A stretch of DNA of 64,000 nt from Burhinus oedicnemus (taxonomy: Eukaryota > Chordata > Aves > Charadriiformes > Burhinidae), in assembly GCA_008921705.1 (NCBI GenBank), contig VFFE01007859.1:3450449-3514448 (forward strand), given 5' to 3'. A program made the position numbers and the translations under genes. The notes below the pieces were generated by a model. That model worked only from the letters and a program-made list of their open reading frames with translations. It ran no database searches and was not told where the DNA came from. This document shows positions 1 to 12,100 of this stretch, piece by piece; position 1 is the first letter of the stretch, and each line of letters opens with the position of its first letter.

Positions 1-108
1 ACCGCCAAAGCAGTATACTGGGTGAAGAGTAAGCATATTTGGTTAGTGTTTTAGCAGTGGTTTAGAGAAGGCTTGAGCTCATGTCTAACTTGCACTCTTT
101 GCTTTTAG

Positions 109-3100
109 TGCTTGATGCCTGATGCTCTTGCACCTCAGATTGAAGGAGTGAGTGAGGAAGCTCTAAAAGAGCGTATCCACCTCAGAAGGGTGAAAGATTC
201 TGTGGACTTGTTTGATCAACTCGTACAAGCAGGTATGTGGTCACCTGCCAGACTCTGTGGTGGAGCTCTACTTAAATTGTGGCAAAAGTATTTTAGTAGC
301 TGGCACAGGCTTTGGAGACAATTTTGTGATTATGTTGCTGCCTTTCACAACTGACTCTGGTCTGGTGAAGTGGTTCTCCAGAATTGTTGGGCCCTCCCTA
401 TCCACTGCTTGTCTGACATGTCACTTCAGTGATACGGAGAACAAATGATTTCCTGATCAAGAAGCAGATGATATGGTGTTAAGGTTTTTTCTTCTCTTCC
501 AAAGTGGAAGAATTTGTGATGCAGTAGAGTAGGGCCTGTTGTGGGCAGATGCTGTGTGTTTGAGTGGTAACCATTCTGCCTGCAAAGTCCTTCATGCAGT
601 AACGTAGTGGTTGGTATAAGCTACATCTGGGCTAAGCACTTTGCCACTGTGTTGGACTGGTGTAGCATACCAGCTGAGTGCCCCTTCTGTGGACCTGCCC
701 TCAATAAATGAGTCCTTCTCAGTTCCTCCTTAGTTTGGACCTTATGTCTGTTGTCAGTGAATGAGGAGGAAGCAATAGAAAACTGTAGCGGCCGCAGCCT
801 CTGAAGGAGGAAAACTTACTGGGAAGGTGAGACTTTCTCATATCTGCTGCAAGATGGAAAAGAGATGATTCCATCAAATAGCTCTTTTCTTTTGTTGGTT
901 TTAAATCTGTTTCATAGAAAGTGAAACACACAAAGTGGTCTTCACAGCAGAATTTATCCTAGGAGTAGTTGTGAAAGGCACTAGAAATTTCAGGTGTTGT
1001 GTTTGGCTTGTTCTGCTTCATAGTTTTGGCTGCCAGCTGCCACTTCCCTCTCCCACTTTCTCAGGAAAACTGCCCTTTCAGTGGCTTCAATAGAAAAACA
1101 GATACTCTAGTTTGGTTTAAAATTGTCTCCTGCTATGAATGGGTTCGTGAAAGTATTAGTGTCACACTCAGGTTTTACAGACTTGCTAGAGAACACCTTT
1201 ATGTCAAAAGAGAACAAAGTGGTGTAATTGGGTGTTCAAAATTTTTCTGATATGACTGTAGAATGGTGTGTTCTTTACTTTCCCTGTGACTGTTGTACAC
1301 CCTCATTTGCTATAGGTACCCCTGTATCTCTGGAGACCACAAACAGCCTTTTAGATTTGTTATGCTTCTATGGAGATGGAGAATCTACTGTGGAAAAAGA
1401 GGAAGAACAAAAAGAGGATTTGGAAGAACCAGGGGTATGAAAAACGTGTTGATCTCTATTTATTTATACATAGTGGGAGTGTATCAAGGTGATGTCAAGA
1501 TTTTTGTACTGTGACTACTTGCCTGGGAGATGGTGTGAGGTGGGTCAAATGCAGGCAACGTCCTCTAGAGATATGGCAGTTACAACAATCTTGTGTCTAA
1601 CCTGCTAGCAAAAGTAGTTTCCATAAAGCTGAACTTAGCAGCTGGCACCCTGTCTTGGCTTAGTTCTGCTGAACTGTGTTTAAATAACTGTTTCTCACTG
1701 ACAGCCTTGTTTTTATAGTTGCCTGCAAAGATGACGTCTAGTACCTCTAGTGTAGATCAGCTAGTTAATTTTCTTCCAGTCTGAACCATATTAATTAGAT
1801 TTCAATGAAGTTGAGGGCTTCTTGTGTGACCTCAGAGTATCAGGTTTTAGGTTAGGGTAGTTGTTATACAATACCTGTCCCTGGGAAGACTGTTGAGAGA
1901 CAAAAAGTTTTACAGACTATGTGCTATAGTCTAGTGATTCCCACCAACTCCACCAATACATCTAATTTGCCTTGTTAGAATGTTTAATGATATAAACAGT
2001 ATTCTTAATCTAGTTATTGCTTCCTGAACTTTATAATAAAAATTTTAATGAACCCCTTAAAGAACACCTTTGGTAGCATATAAATTGCTGCGGAACTGCT
2101 GTGTTGTTACCAAATCACATCATTTGATGTTTAACCATAATGAACTCTGAGAAACTTATTTCTGCAAAAATCTCTCCAGGTTAATGCTTCAGAGCAGAAG
2201 GCTCCAAAGAGACAATTCCAAAGAGGTTCACAGTCATCTGGCTCTAGATGGAGGTATGGAAAATATTGCAAATATTCCTGTATTCAGTGGGTTGTGCCTA
2301 TGTATTGCTGTTATCAAACAAACTTAAAGACTTTTTAGCAGCCCATACTTGGAGATGTTACTTGTTAAATACATCTATGTGTGCTAATCTTTCAAAGTGA
2401 TTGTGGAATAGCTTGAAGTATTACCAGTAATATAACTGAATGTCATCCCTTGGGAGTACAGCCCGTTACTTTGTTCTGCATGTTGAATCCTTTTCCTAAA
2501 GGTATCTTTTATTGAGTTCTTTAACATTCAGCTTGTTCATTGATTCTAGGGAGAACAACAACGCTGAAAGGATATTTAAGATAATGCCAGAGAGGAACGC
2601 ACACTCCTATTGCACAATGATCCGTGGGATGGTAAAGGTAAAGTTATCCTTCAGTGTTGGGAGGACTTTTTTCAGCTTGCGAAATCTCGCACAGTCAAAG
2701 AGATTGTTTATTTTTGTTGGGTTTTTGTTTTTTGCAGCATGGGGCTTCTGCTAAAGCTTATGACATGTACATAGACTTGCTGAATGAAAGACACAAGGGT
2801 AAGTGTCTCCTGCTTTTGACTTGTGGTTTTCTAAGTAGCAGAAGGCAGTTGTTGGGTACATGAATATTTGTTTCATGGCAGTGATGATTGGCGCAGGGGT
2901 ACGGACCTCAGCTAGATCATGGGAGCTGAATGCAAACTGTTTGTTTCAGTGCAGCTGGCATGTGGCCGGCTCACTGGAAACAGGTTTGCATGAGACTTTG
3001 CCAAAAACTGAGCCATGTTAGAACAAACTGTTTTCTGTAGAATATAATTGTCTCTTTTTCTCTCTCTTTCTTGCCTCCCAAGCGGAGCAGGAGAGAGAGA

Positions 3101-6100
3101 GAGCATCTGTCGTTCCACCGGATTGGGCCAATCTGGCCCAAACCACGACATCAGTTAAAATGAATTATCTTACATTTTCCAGCTGATGTGCACACCTTCA
3201 ACGCACTGATTACAGCAGTCCCATATCTAAAGGAGAGGTTCCTAGAAAGATGGGAATTAGCCAAGGTAAGGAGTTTGAGCAGAAGAGGTGGGGAGGAGGA
3301 AAGAGTGTAGGGGCTGGGTCTGCTTTATCAGTAGAATTTTGCCCTTGTTAGAAGACTAAAACCAAGAGCTCTGTACAAAGATACTAATTTCTGCTGCAAA
3401 GGAAGTACACTAGTTTAAACATACAAACTAGCTGTTGAGGAGTAGAAAATGTACAAAATCCAACCTTACCCTTGCAGAGTGGTTTGCCTTGTGAGAACGT
3501 ACCTGATCCAAGAACTGCCCAGACAGAAAGTAACTGGGAAATTATTCTGTGATATAAAAACAAACAAACAATTTTAGATAAAAACTCTTCTCTGAATTGT
3601 GATTCATGGTGGTGTGATGGAAATGGAATTTTGAGGGGTAACATTAGAGGCTTCAGTTTTAATGACGTAACATCAGTAAGGAAAACTGGTACATAAATTT
3701 AAAAAATTCCTTGATGTTCTAGACACAATTCTCCAGGATCTAATCTCATGTAATTTTGTAGTCTTGTTTTTTGCTCGATTTAATTAAAAAATTAGATGGT
3801 ACTCCCTTAATAAATTATCATTTGAAGTAGAGTAATTCGCTTGGAGGAAGTGAGAAGGATTAGATTAAGAAAATGCATGTATACCTAACTGAAAGCTGAA
3901 CGGTGATCCATAACGTGTGAAGCACTAAGGATTTGGGGATTTTATTTAAGGTCTTCCTGAATCACATGGCTCAACAGGAAGTGCAACCAAATCTGCTAAC
4001 TTTCAATGCTTTACTGAAGACTCTGAGAAGATGTGGTGGTGTAGGCAGAAGTATGTCTTTATTGGTAATAAAGGAAATGGAAGCACTTGATATAGGTAAG
4101 AGAACCAGAATTGTTATTATATTTCAATGCCACCTCCAGAATGGCTAAGTTAAAAGTTCAGCAGCAAACAAAACAGTGATTCCTAGTTGCAGGGAAGAAG
4201 TCCAATGTTTGTGGAAAAAAGTATTTCTCACTGTGTTTTCAACTTCACTATTTGTTTCCTTTTGCAAGAGAACTGAGAAATAAAAATGCCTAAGTACTGA
4301 GCAGTGGCCACTCAGCAGGTCAGTGTCAGGGGATTTCAAATTAAGTCATCATCTTCAGAGTCTTTATTCAGTGTTGATTACTAATTACAATGCATCAGGT
4401 CAAGTAATGAAGCATTTTGATGCTGTAGTCTTTTAGGTTAGGGGCATGTTTATCATTACATTTTTACCTGTAGTTACCTCTAGCTACTCAAGGACATGTG
4501 TGTGTATGCATGGGGGAGTGTGTCCTGGCCCATGGGGTCTTTCTCAATTGGGTCCTTATTGTAGTACTGCTGTAGAAATAGAGAATAACATGAATGTACA
4601 TTTGTAGCAGTCAGCTGAGTCTGTTAGCTTCCCATAGATCAAGGAGATTTACTTCACAAGCCACCCAAGCCAGTTCAGGTCTATATATCTACATCTCTAC
4701 AGAAAAAAAGCTTTTGATGTAGATGATGGTTTTTGATGTCAAATACACATTGCAAAAACAGGGAATATCTGCACAACCGATTCGTCTTGTGGAGTGTGCA
4801 TTGCCCCAGTAACATGCTTGTTATCTGCTAAAGATAGGTTCATGAGCAGAAGAGAAACTAGCTATGAAATATTTTTGTTTTTAATTTAGAGCAGGGAAGC
4901 TTGACTGCTCGCCCCATAGCAATATGATGCTTCAGCTGGTTGTCCACCCTCAGTTATCATCTCTCCAGGTTGTAACATGTGTCCGTGAGGTCTGGTCTAG
5001 CATTAGGGTGGACTAGGAGAGAAATGAGTAAATGTATGCATGCTGCCTTACTGGCAGGGACGGAGTCTGTGAATTAGAGCTCAGGCATAAAGCTCAGCCA
5101 AGAACGTTGAAGTAACTTCAGTGTTTTTGCTTTTCAGAACCTAGCCTTGCAACGTATGATCATCTTCTGTCTATATTTTGTAGAGGCGGTACGTGCAATA
5201 TCAGCTTGTCCATGTATGTGTCCTTTTTAACATCTGCTTTAAATGCTTTCCGAATGTGATGGGTGAATGCAGTTGATTTACAAATTAAAAGACAACTTCT
5301 CATTTGTGTAGTCTTAATGTTACCTGTGCGGTCTGATTCTACTTGGGCGAAGAAGAAGCTACAGAGGATCATAACCTCTTACATGGAGGGGAGAGTCCTT
5401 GTGTTTTGAGAACTGGCAGAACTGGAAAGAAAGCCCGTTTCCTTTCAATTTGTGGCCATGAGGTGATAAAGCTAAAAAGCAAATGCTACTCAGTCTCTCT
5501 GGAGGCTGGGTCTGACTACAGCACCTATGATTACATAGACTGTGCCACTCATGGGGAAGAAAATCTCACAGGGATTCTGTTTTCCTGCAACAGTTCTGTG
5601 CCTTGGAGCTGTCTTGAAATATAGCTGTGCTAGAAGGAGGAGCCCAGCTGTTGAGATCCTTTAGCCAAAAATCTGTGGACATGGAAAGAGAATAGACACA
5701 GTAGTTGTAACTGCAGTCCTTGTGTTACAACAGATGTGGAGGAGCTGCTCTGGAGTCTCTCTGGGTGTTTTTTTTGAAATGCATTGGTTTTCCCAGTGCC
5801 ACGTTCTAACAGACAAACTTCCAGGTCTGTTGGATTCTTTGCTAGAAAGTCCTTGTGTCTTTCTTAATCTGCCCTGGTGTGCTGTGGAAATCTGGTAATA
5901 GTAGGGCAAATTTTAGTGCAAATGAAATTGCAGCTGTTGTGGAGCACCATGATTAGGGGTAGAGATAGGAGAATCTTGACACTTAATTTGAAATCGTGGT
6001 GCTTGTTTCCATTTCTGTAATGTATTTGCAGGCTGACACTCTTTACTGATGAAGCACATAATACAAGTGAGATGTGATGTTGCTTGTCTGTTTGTCCTGC

Positions 6101-9100
6101 AGTTGATCTTTGCCCACCAGGCATCATCCTTGAAGTACTAGATGACATTGAAAAGAGGAGCTTCAGCCCCCAGGACCCTGATGATGGTATGGACTTCAGT
6201 ATATCTGACAATCTGCATTGTTTAAGCTTGGGTGAAAAGGTACCTAGGGAATTTCAAGCAGTTCTGTCCCACTAGAAAGAATGCATACAACTTGCTTGTA
6301 TCAGCACCTTCTGATACGTTTTGGAGACAAAGGACAAATTCCAGTGCCAGGAAGGTGTGCTATGCATTGGTGTGCTGGCTTGTGTGTGGAAGTAGAAGTA
6401 TAGCCCATGCGAATGAGTATTTGAGTCCCACATGATAAAAATCACAAGGCTGTTTACAAGACTAGTTTAAGGAGGAACATGTGCTAGTAGCTTCATGAAA
6501 TGATACACGTCTGGTGAACAGCAGGGTTTTGTTGGAGTGTGGTGTGACTTCCTAATCTAGTTCTTCCTAATCTTGTCAGAAAATTGCATGAAATAAAACT
6601 TCATGCAAAACTGAAGCTTGGGTCTGTGGAAGCATAGATTCTGAACATCCCACGTCTCACTGGCTCTTTCTGCCGTCTGTATGTACACAACTTTGCCCTA
6701 GGATGTTCAGAGCCTTTCTGTACATACAGAAGTAGATGCAGCTTCAATCTCAAGAGGAGGGGTGGCAAAGAGGGGTCTGCTGTGCTGTGTACAACGTGGT
6801 GTGAACAATGTGTCAGAAGCCACTTTTTAGCAGCTGACAGTTCTATATATGATAGGATGAAGAGGCTATTACAGTGCGTGCTTCAGGAAACCAGTGAGGA
6901 TTTGGTATGTTTTTTGGCCATTTAAAGGACAAAGATAATTATGAGATTGTGTTGGAGTAGCGTATGAGGTGACCTTATCCGCAGTTTTTTTTGTCTTTGG
7001 AAAAAAGCCTGGAAATCATCAGAATGTTGTACACCTTTTTTGTTTGCTTCTGCCCTGCTATATGTGTTACACCATTTCTTGCTCTGGCTCTAAGTTGCTG
7101 CCAGAAGTGTAGACAATAACTGTACCTGCTCTGCTCCTTCACATACTTTATAGAAATGCCACTGTTAGCAAAGGCAGTGATGATGGGCCTGCAAATACAG
7201 GCCTTGCCTGAATCATGGGAGTTGAATGAGCTTTTCTACACAGTGGTTTAAAAAAAAGAGAGTGAGAGAGAGGTTGCTTACATAAGACTAGATCAAAGCC
7301 ACTTTGTGTAAGCAAGATGTCTATGTAGACGTTTTCTGCTCTTCTTCAATGTGGGATCCTTATGCTATTTGGTAATTGCTTTTGGAGAATTCAGATTGAC
7401 ACTTTGAAGAAAACTGAGGCTTCTTTTTCCCTAGTGTGGTGTTGTATGTGAACTGACTCTTACCTTCAGAAACCTCTGTGGTTCCTGCAAGGCCTTTCCT
7501 TGTCCCAGAGGATTCTGTGGGCTGTAGCTGAAGTGTATACTAAACACCTAAATGACACAAAAATGTTCTTTCCAACTTAAAAGTATTTAGTTAATTTATT
7601 AAGTTTTGCAAGGGAAAGGGGGGTGTATTGTACCTAGTGTTTTGAGTAAATTGCCTTACGGTTCTTCCCACTATTTTGCTACCTGCAACTAGCCATTGTT
7701 TCAGTCTCTGGTAGCATCCAGTGCCCTTAGGTTTCCTTCAAAAACCCAAAAATACCTATCCAAAATTCTCACCACACAAATGAAATGAGCTACTGAGCAG
7801 GACAGTTTATGTCCTTCCTCCAGCTGTGGCTTTCTTTGCCTCCCTCAGGCAGCATCAGTCTCCATGCTGCTTTGAAATCTCAGTTACAGAAACCAGAGTT
7901 AAAGCCTTATGAAACGAGGGGGAGACATTTTCAAGAGGCCGTTGTATGTTCTTGGGTAGCTCTGGGGTGTGCTAAAGAGGTGGGTAACCTGCCTGAACAC
8001 CTGTCTCTGTTGCATGTCCTCTCTTCCACTGGAGTAAATAGAGAAGGTGAGTGATGTGGCTGCCTTTGTCTAGCAGGCAGGCTACAAAAGTAATGCTGTC
8101 TTGCATCAAACAAGAGAATGTAGCTTTTGTAAAATTGCCTAAAGTCAAACAGATCATCTGCTTAAATCTGTCTCCAAAAGCATGGCAGTATAGCCTCCAG
8201 AGTCTGCCACACCAGAGTCTCTACGTATAAAGTGAAGATCCCAGCTACATTGTCAAACTGAGCCACAAAGTCAGCTTTCAACTTGAACTTCTCTCATCTG
8301 TCCTCTGAGGGGCTGGGTTAATGAGCTGCTGTATGTCTCCTTGAAAGTTTGAAGCTAACAGACTCCATTTTCTCCCTTTCAGCCAACTTTTTTGTCACTG
8401 CTATGCAAGTGGTAAGTATCTCTTACCTGCAATCAGAATTCCTTTGAGCCCTGCAGCTGTTTTAAGAATTGCATTTGAGTTTTCCAACCCGTCATACAAG
8501 GTTTAGCTCTCAATATCTTTCCCTTTTTCACCTGTGTTCATCACCTCCTGTAACTTTCCTCCATAATTCTGCAGTTCTTTGCTTGATGCTTTCTAAATTG
8601 GTAACTCGTGTGCCTGTGATACATGCATCTTTTGCTAGAGATAGCTGCATAAGTCCCTGTCTTCTGTGACCTCCCCCCTCCTTCTAATGACACTGCCGTG
8701 GTCAGATGGTCTTCGTACCAGAAGGTGTTGGTTTAGGTTAGAAAGCTGTCACTGACTGGGGGAGTTGCACATTTGTCTCAACTAAACAAATGCCTAGGCA
8801 GTCACCACACTGAATTGCATCCTGTTAAAAATATTTGCTGTCAGCTCATTACCCTTCATACCTTGTGAAAGTGAGTCTCAGAGGGATGTATTGTGTTATA
8901 TTTGGTAGCTTTAAAATCTGACTGGTTTATTGTAGTGCTGTGATCTTAAGGATATCAAGCTTGCCTACCGGTTAAATAAGGCAATGGAGAAGGGAGACAA
9001 CTGGAAATTCTTGGACATGGATCGGTTAAATGCCTACTGGTGAGTGAAATGCAGCTTACAATTGGTATCTTGTATATTGTTGTCAATTTGAATACAAACT

Positions 9101-12100
9101 AGGATTCACATAGTGCGCAGAAGCATGCTTTGTTGAACACCAGCTGGTTATTTTATGTGCAGTTTGGAAATTAGGTGCCTCTTAAGAACAGTGATAGCTT
9201 AGGATTTCAGTTTGTGACCTTGCCCAAACTGAAATGAATTGTGTTGGAGCATCAGTTTAGCTTACTACCCATTCAACAACAATACCAACCAGTTGTATTT
9301 TCTACAATCCTGTTGTCCATTTATGATGGCAGCTTAGGAGGTAACACCAAAATAGCATACAGATCAGAGCTAGCTCTCTGCATGGTGTTGGAGAGAGGCT
9401 GCAGTGCAGCACGTGTATTTAGGCATGAAACTGCCATGTAGTTTCACCATTTGACACTGTCGTCATGGCATCCGAAACCTTTACCAGTCTTCGGGGCTGC
9501 AGTCACTGAACGTAATTAAGTACTTGGAGCATACCAATTTGAAGAAAAGCCTATTTAGGCATTGGAACTAGAGATGCTCCTGTAAATTCATGAAAAATAG
9601 TTATCATCAAAATAAGATGCAGTTTCAGGGATGGAATGATTCAGATGATTTTACGTTATTTAGCCTCTAAGTAAGGGAAATTAATGGAAATTAATTTCTT
9701 GGTGTAGGGCCATTTTTCTTAGTCAGTGCATTCGATCAAGGTCCCAGGCTTGTATTGCAAACTTGCACAAGTAATAACGTTAATTTATTTCACTTCTTAA
9801 AGTGGTTCTTAACCAGAGGTTGCATTTGAGAGAGATACCTCAAACCTGGCATCAGGCAGGGAGATCACATTTTTTTCAAGATTTTAAGATGCAGTGGTCC
9901 ACTTCCTATTAATTCTGCCAGTTACCTAGCGTCAGCTTTAAGTTGTCTCATAAAAACTGCTACAGCTTTTTTAATTGTATGGAGTATTGCGGTCATACAG
10001 TGAAATTTCTATGATCTGCAGTACAAATCTGATGAGAAGACCATCATTTGCTGGTGCTTCTGTATGTTTTAGCTGATCTAATCATTACTGAATTAGAACA
10101 TTTTTCCCTCCTGTAGGTCAAAATTCTTTTCATTGTTGTGTATGATGGAACAAATTGATGTTGTGTTGAAATGGTACAAAGAAATGTCCCCTTCGGTAAG
10201 TGTGTGTTAGGGTAAGCAAGCTTCAGAGCTTCAGTATGGAGAAACAGAACAGTTACAGTTCACTGAAGTGATTCTCTTCCTTCTTCAGCTCTTCTATCCA
10301 GCTTCTAAAAATATATTGGACCTCCTTCAAGCACTGGATGCAGCCAACCACTTGGAAGTGATCCCTTCAGTCTGGGAAGGTTAGTGATAGCCACATGGCT
10401 ACACAGGCAGTTTGTTTGATAAAAGTCAGGAGGAGTGCAAAGTGGGAGGTAGTTGTGAAATTTCCCAGTGCTCAGAATAGCCATGATAGGTGCTTTGGCA
10501 TGAGGGACGTTATTACTTAGTGCAGTGGTGGGGCTGTTGTATTAGAGAAGGGCAGAACTGATAGCAGAGACCATCGGAGAGATGGTGGCTGTGTCATAGT
10601 TCAATGTCAGTGTCTTGGAAAACTGAATGCTTACCAGAGAGTAGTACCTTAACCAGCAGCCCAGGTTTAACTCATTTAAATTAGTTGCCTGGTCTTTGCC
10701 CCTTAAAAAGAGGAGACAATGTAAATGCAGGGTTTAGCACACAGAAAATATCCTACTGTCACCCAATACTGAGGGGACAAACAGGTTGTTTTAGGGATCC
10801 TTGGCAGAATGATGACAGCACTAAGTTGTAGTTGCAGTTAAAGCTTTATTTATAAGTAGCATAGTACAGAATTCTATAGCACTGCTTAGCTTATGGTTTC
10901 CAGTCACCTGGGCTCTCTGCAGATCGGGTCAAATCTTGATACTTGGTTTGCTATAGCAACATAAAAATCAAAATCTAGCCTCAAAAAACATATAAAAGAA
11001 TACAAGTCACCACTCATTCCTTGGAGGAAGCAGACAACAGTGGAGGTGTCCCTGGCCACCAGGGTGTCATGGGTCTCACTGTCCAGCAGCAGTTTAGGTA
11101 CAGGTTTCCACACAGGACTTGTAACTGCTTGGTTTTATAGACAGTGCTCTGTGTGCTGTTACCTTCCCTGTTCTGTGGTGGGGTCATCACCGCCACCAGG
11201 GTGGCCTGGTGCCTGGGACTTTGAAGGCCGTTAGGGAAGGGAGTAGTCAGCCTGGTGCCCAAGAATCTTGAGGCCAGTAGGGAGGGGAAGAAGAAATCTG
11301 TTTGGCTCATCTGTTTAGAGCGCAGGACCTTCAGGGCCTGATAATGAGGGGAAAGGGAACTTATACGCGACACACTCGGTCGCAGAGAATGGCTGTTTGC
11401 CTTACAAAATGGCAGTAGTTATGCTGACCGTATTACCAGGAGTTGGGAGCAGGGGGTACTGGTCACACTACTAACTGCTGCCTTTCTCTAAACAGATATG
11501 AAACAGCTGGGGTTTAGCAGGAGACCAGACCTGTTGGAAGAGCTCTTGTCTTTGATGAGCAGGGAGAAGCACCCTGAAGAGGTAAGGAAGCTGTTGTGGT
11601 TTAACCCTGGTGAACAGCTAAGCACCACACAGCCGCTCACTCACTCCTCCCCAGTGGGATGGTGGAGAGAATTGGAACAGTAAAAGTGCAAAAATTCATG
11701 GGTTGAGATAAAGACAGTTTAATTGGTAAAGCAAAAGCTGCGCATGCAAGCAAAGCAAAATCAGGAATTCATTCACTACATCCCATTGGCAGGCAGGTGT
11801 TCAGCCATCTCAGCTGTGTCCCCTCCCAACTTCTTGTTCACCTCCAGTCTACTCGCTGGCGGGGCAGTGTGAGGAGCAGAAACACTGTGTAAACGCTGCT
11901 TAGTAATTACTAAAACATCCCTGTGTTATCAACACACTTTTCATCACAAATCCAAAACATAGCCCTGTGCAAGCTACTATGAAGAAATTTAACTCTATCC
12001 TAGCCAAAACCAGTACAGAAACTCAGTGAAATGAGTAGAGATGTCTCCCCATTTCCGTGTGCAGCATACACACAACTGCTATATTGTTGTCCGTCTTCGG

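Noticed and set aside
2914..2925. Pairing of the shared snoRNA box-D guide (GATCATGG) to U1 snRNA CCATGATC
   Set aside because: Only 8 bp, and I know of no 2'-O-methylation at the U1 position the spacing would predict.
5343..5624. Open frame of 93 codons in a PTCD3 intron
   Set aside because: Flanking PTCD3 exons join in phase without it, and it matches nothing in the human protein.
11014..11373. Minus-strand open frame of 119 codons
   Set aside because: No recognisable protein family. It lies in a possible LTR-like stretch and is probably non-coding.
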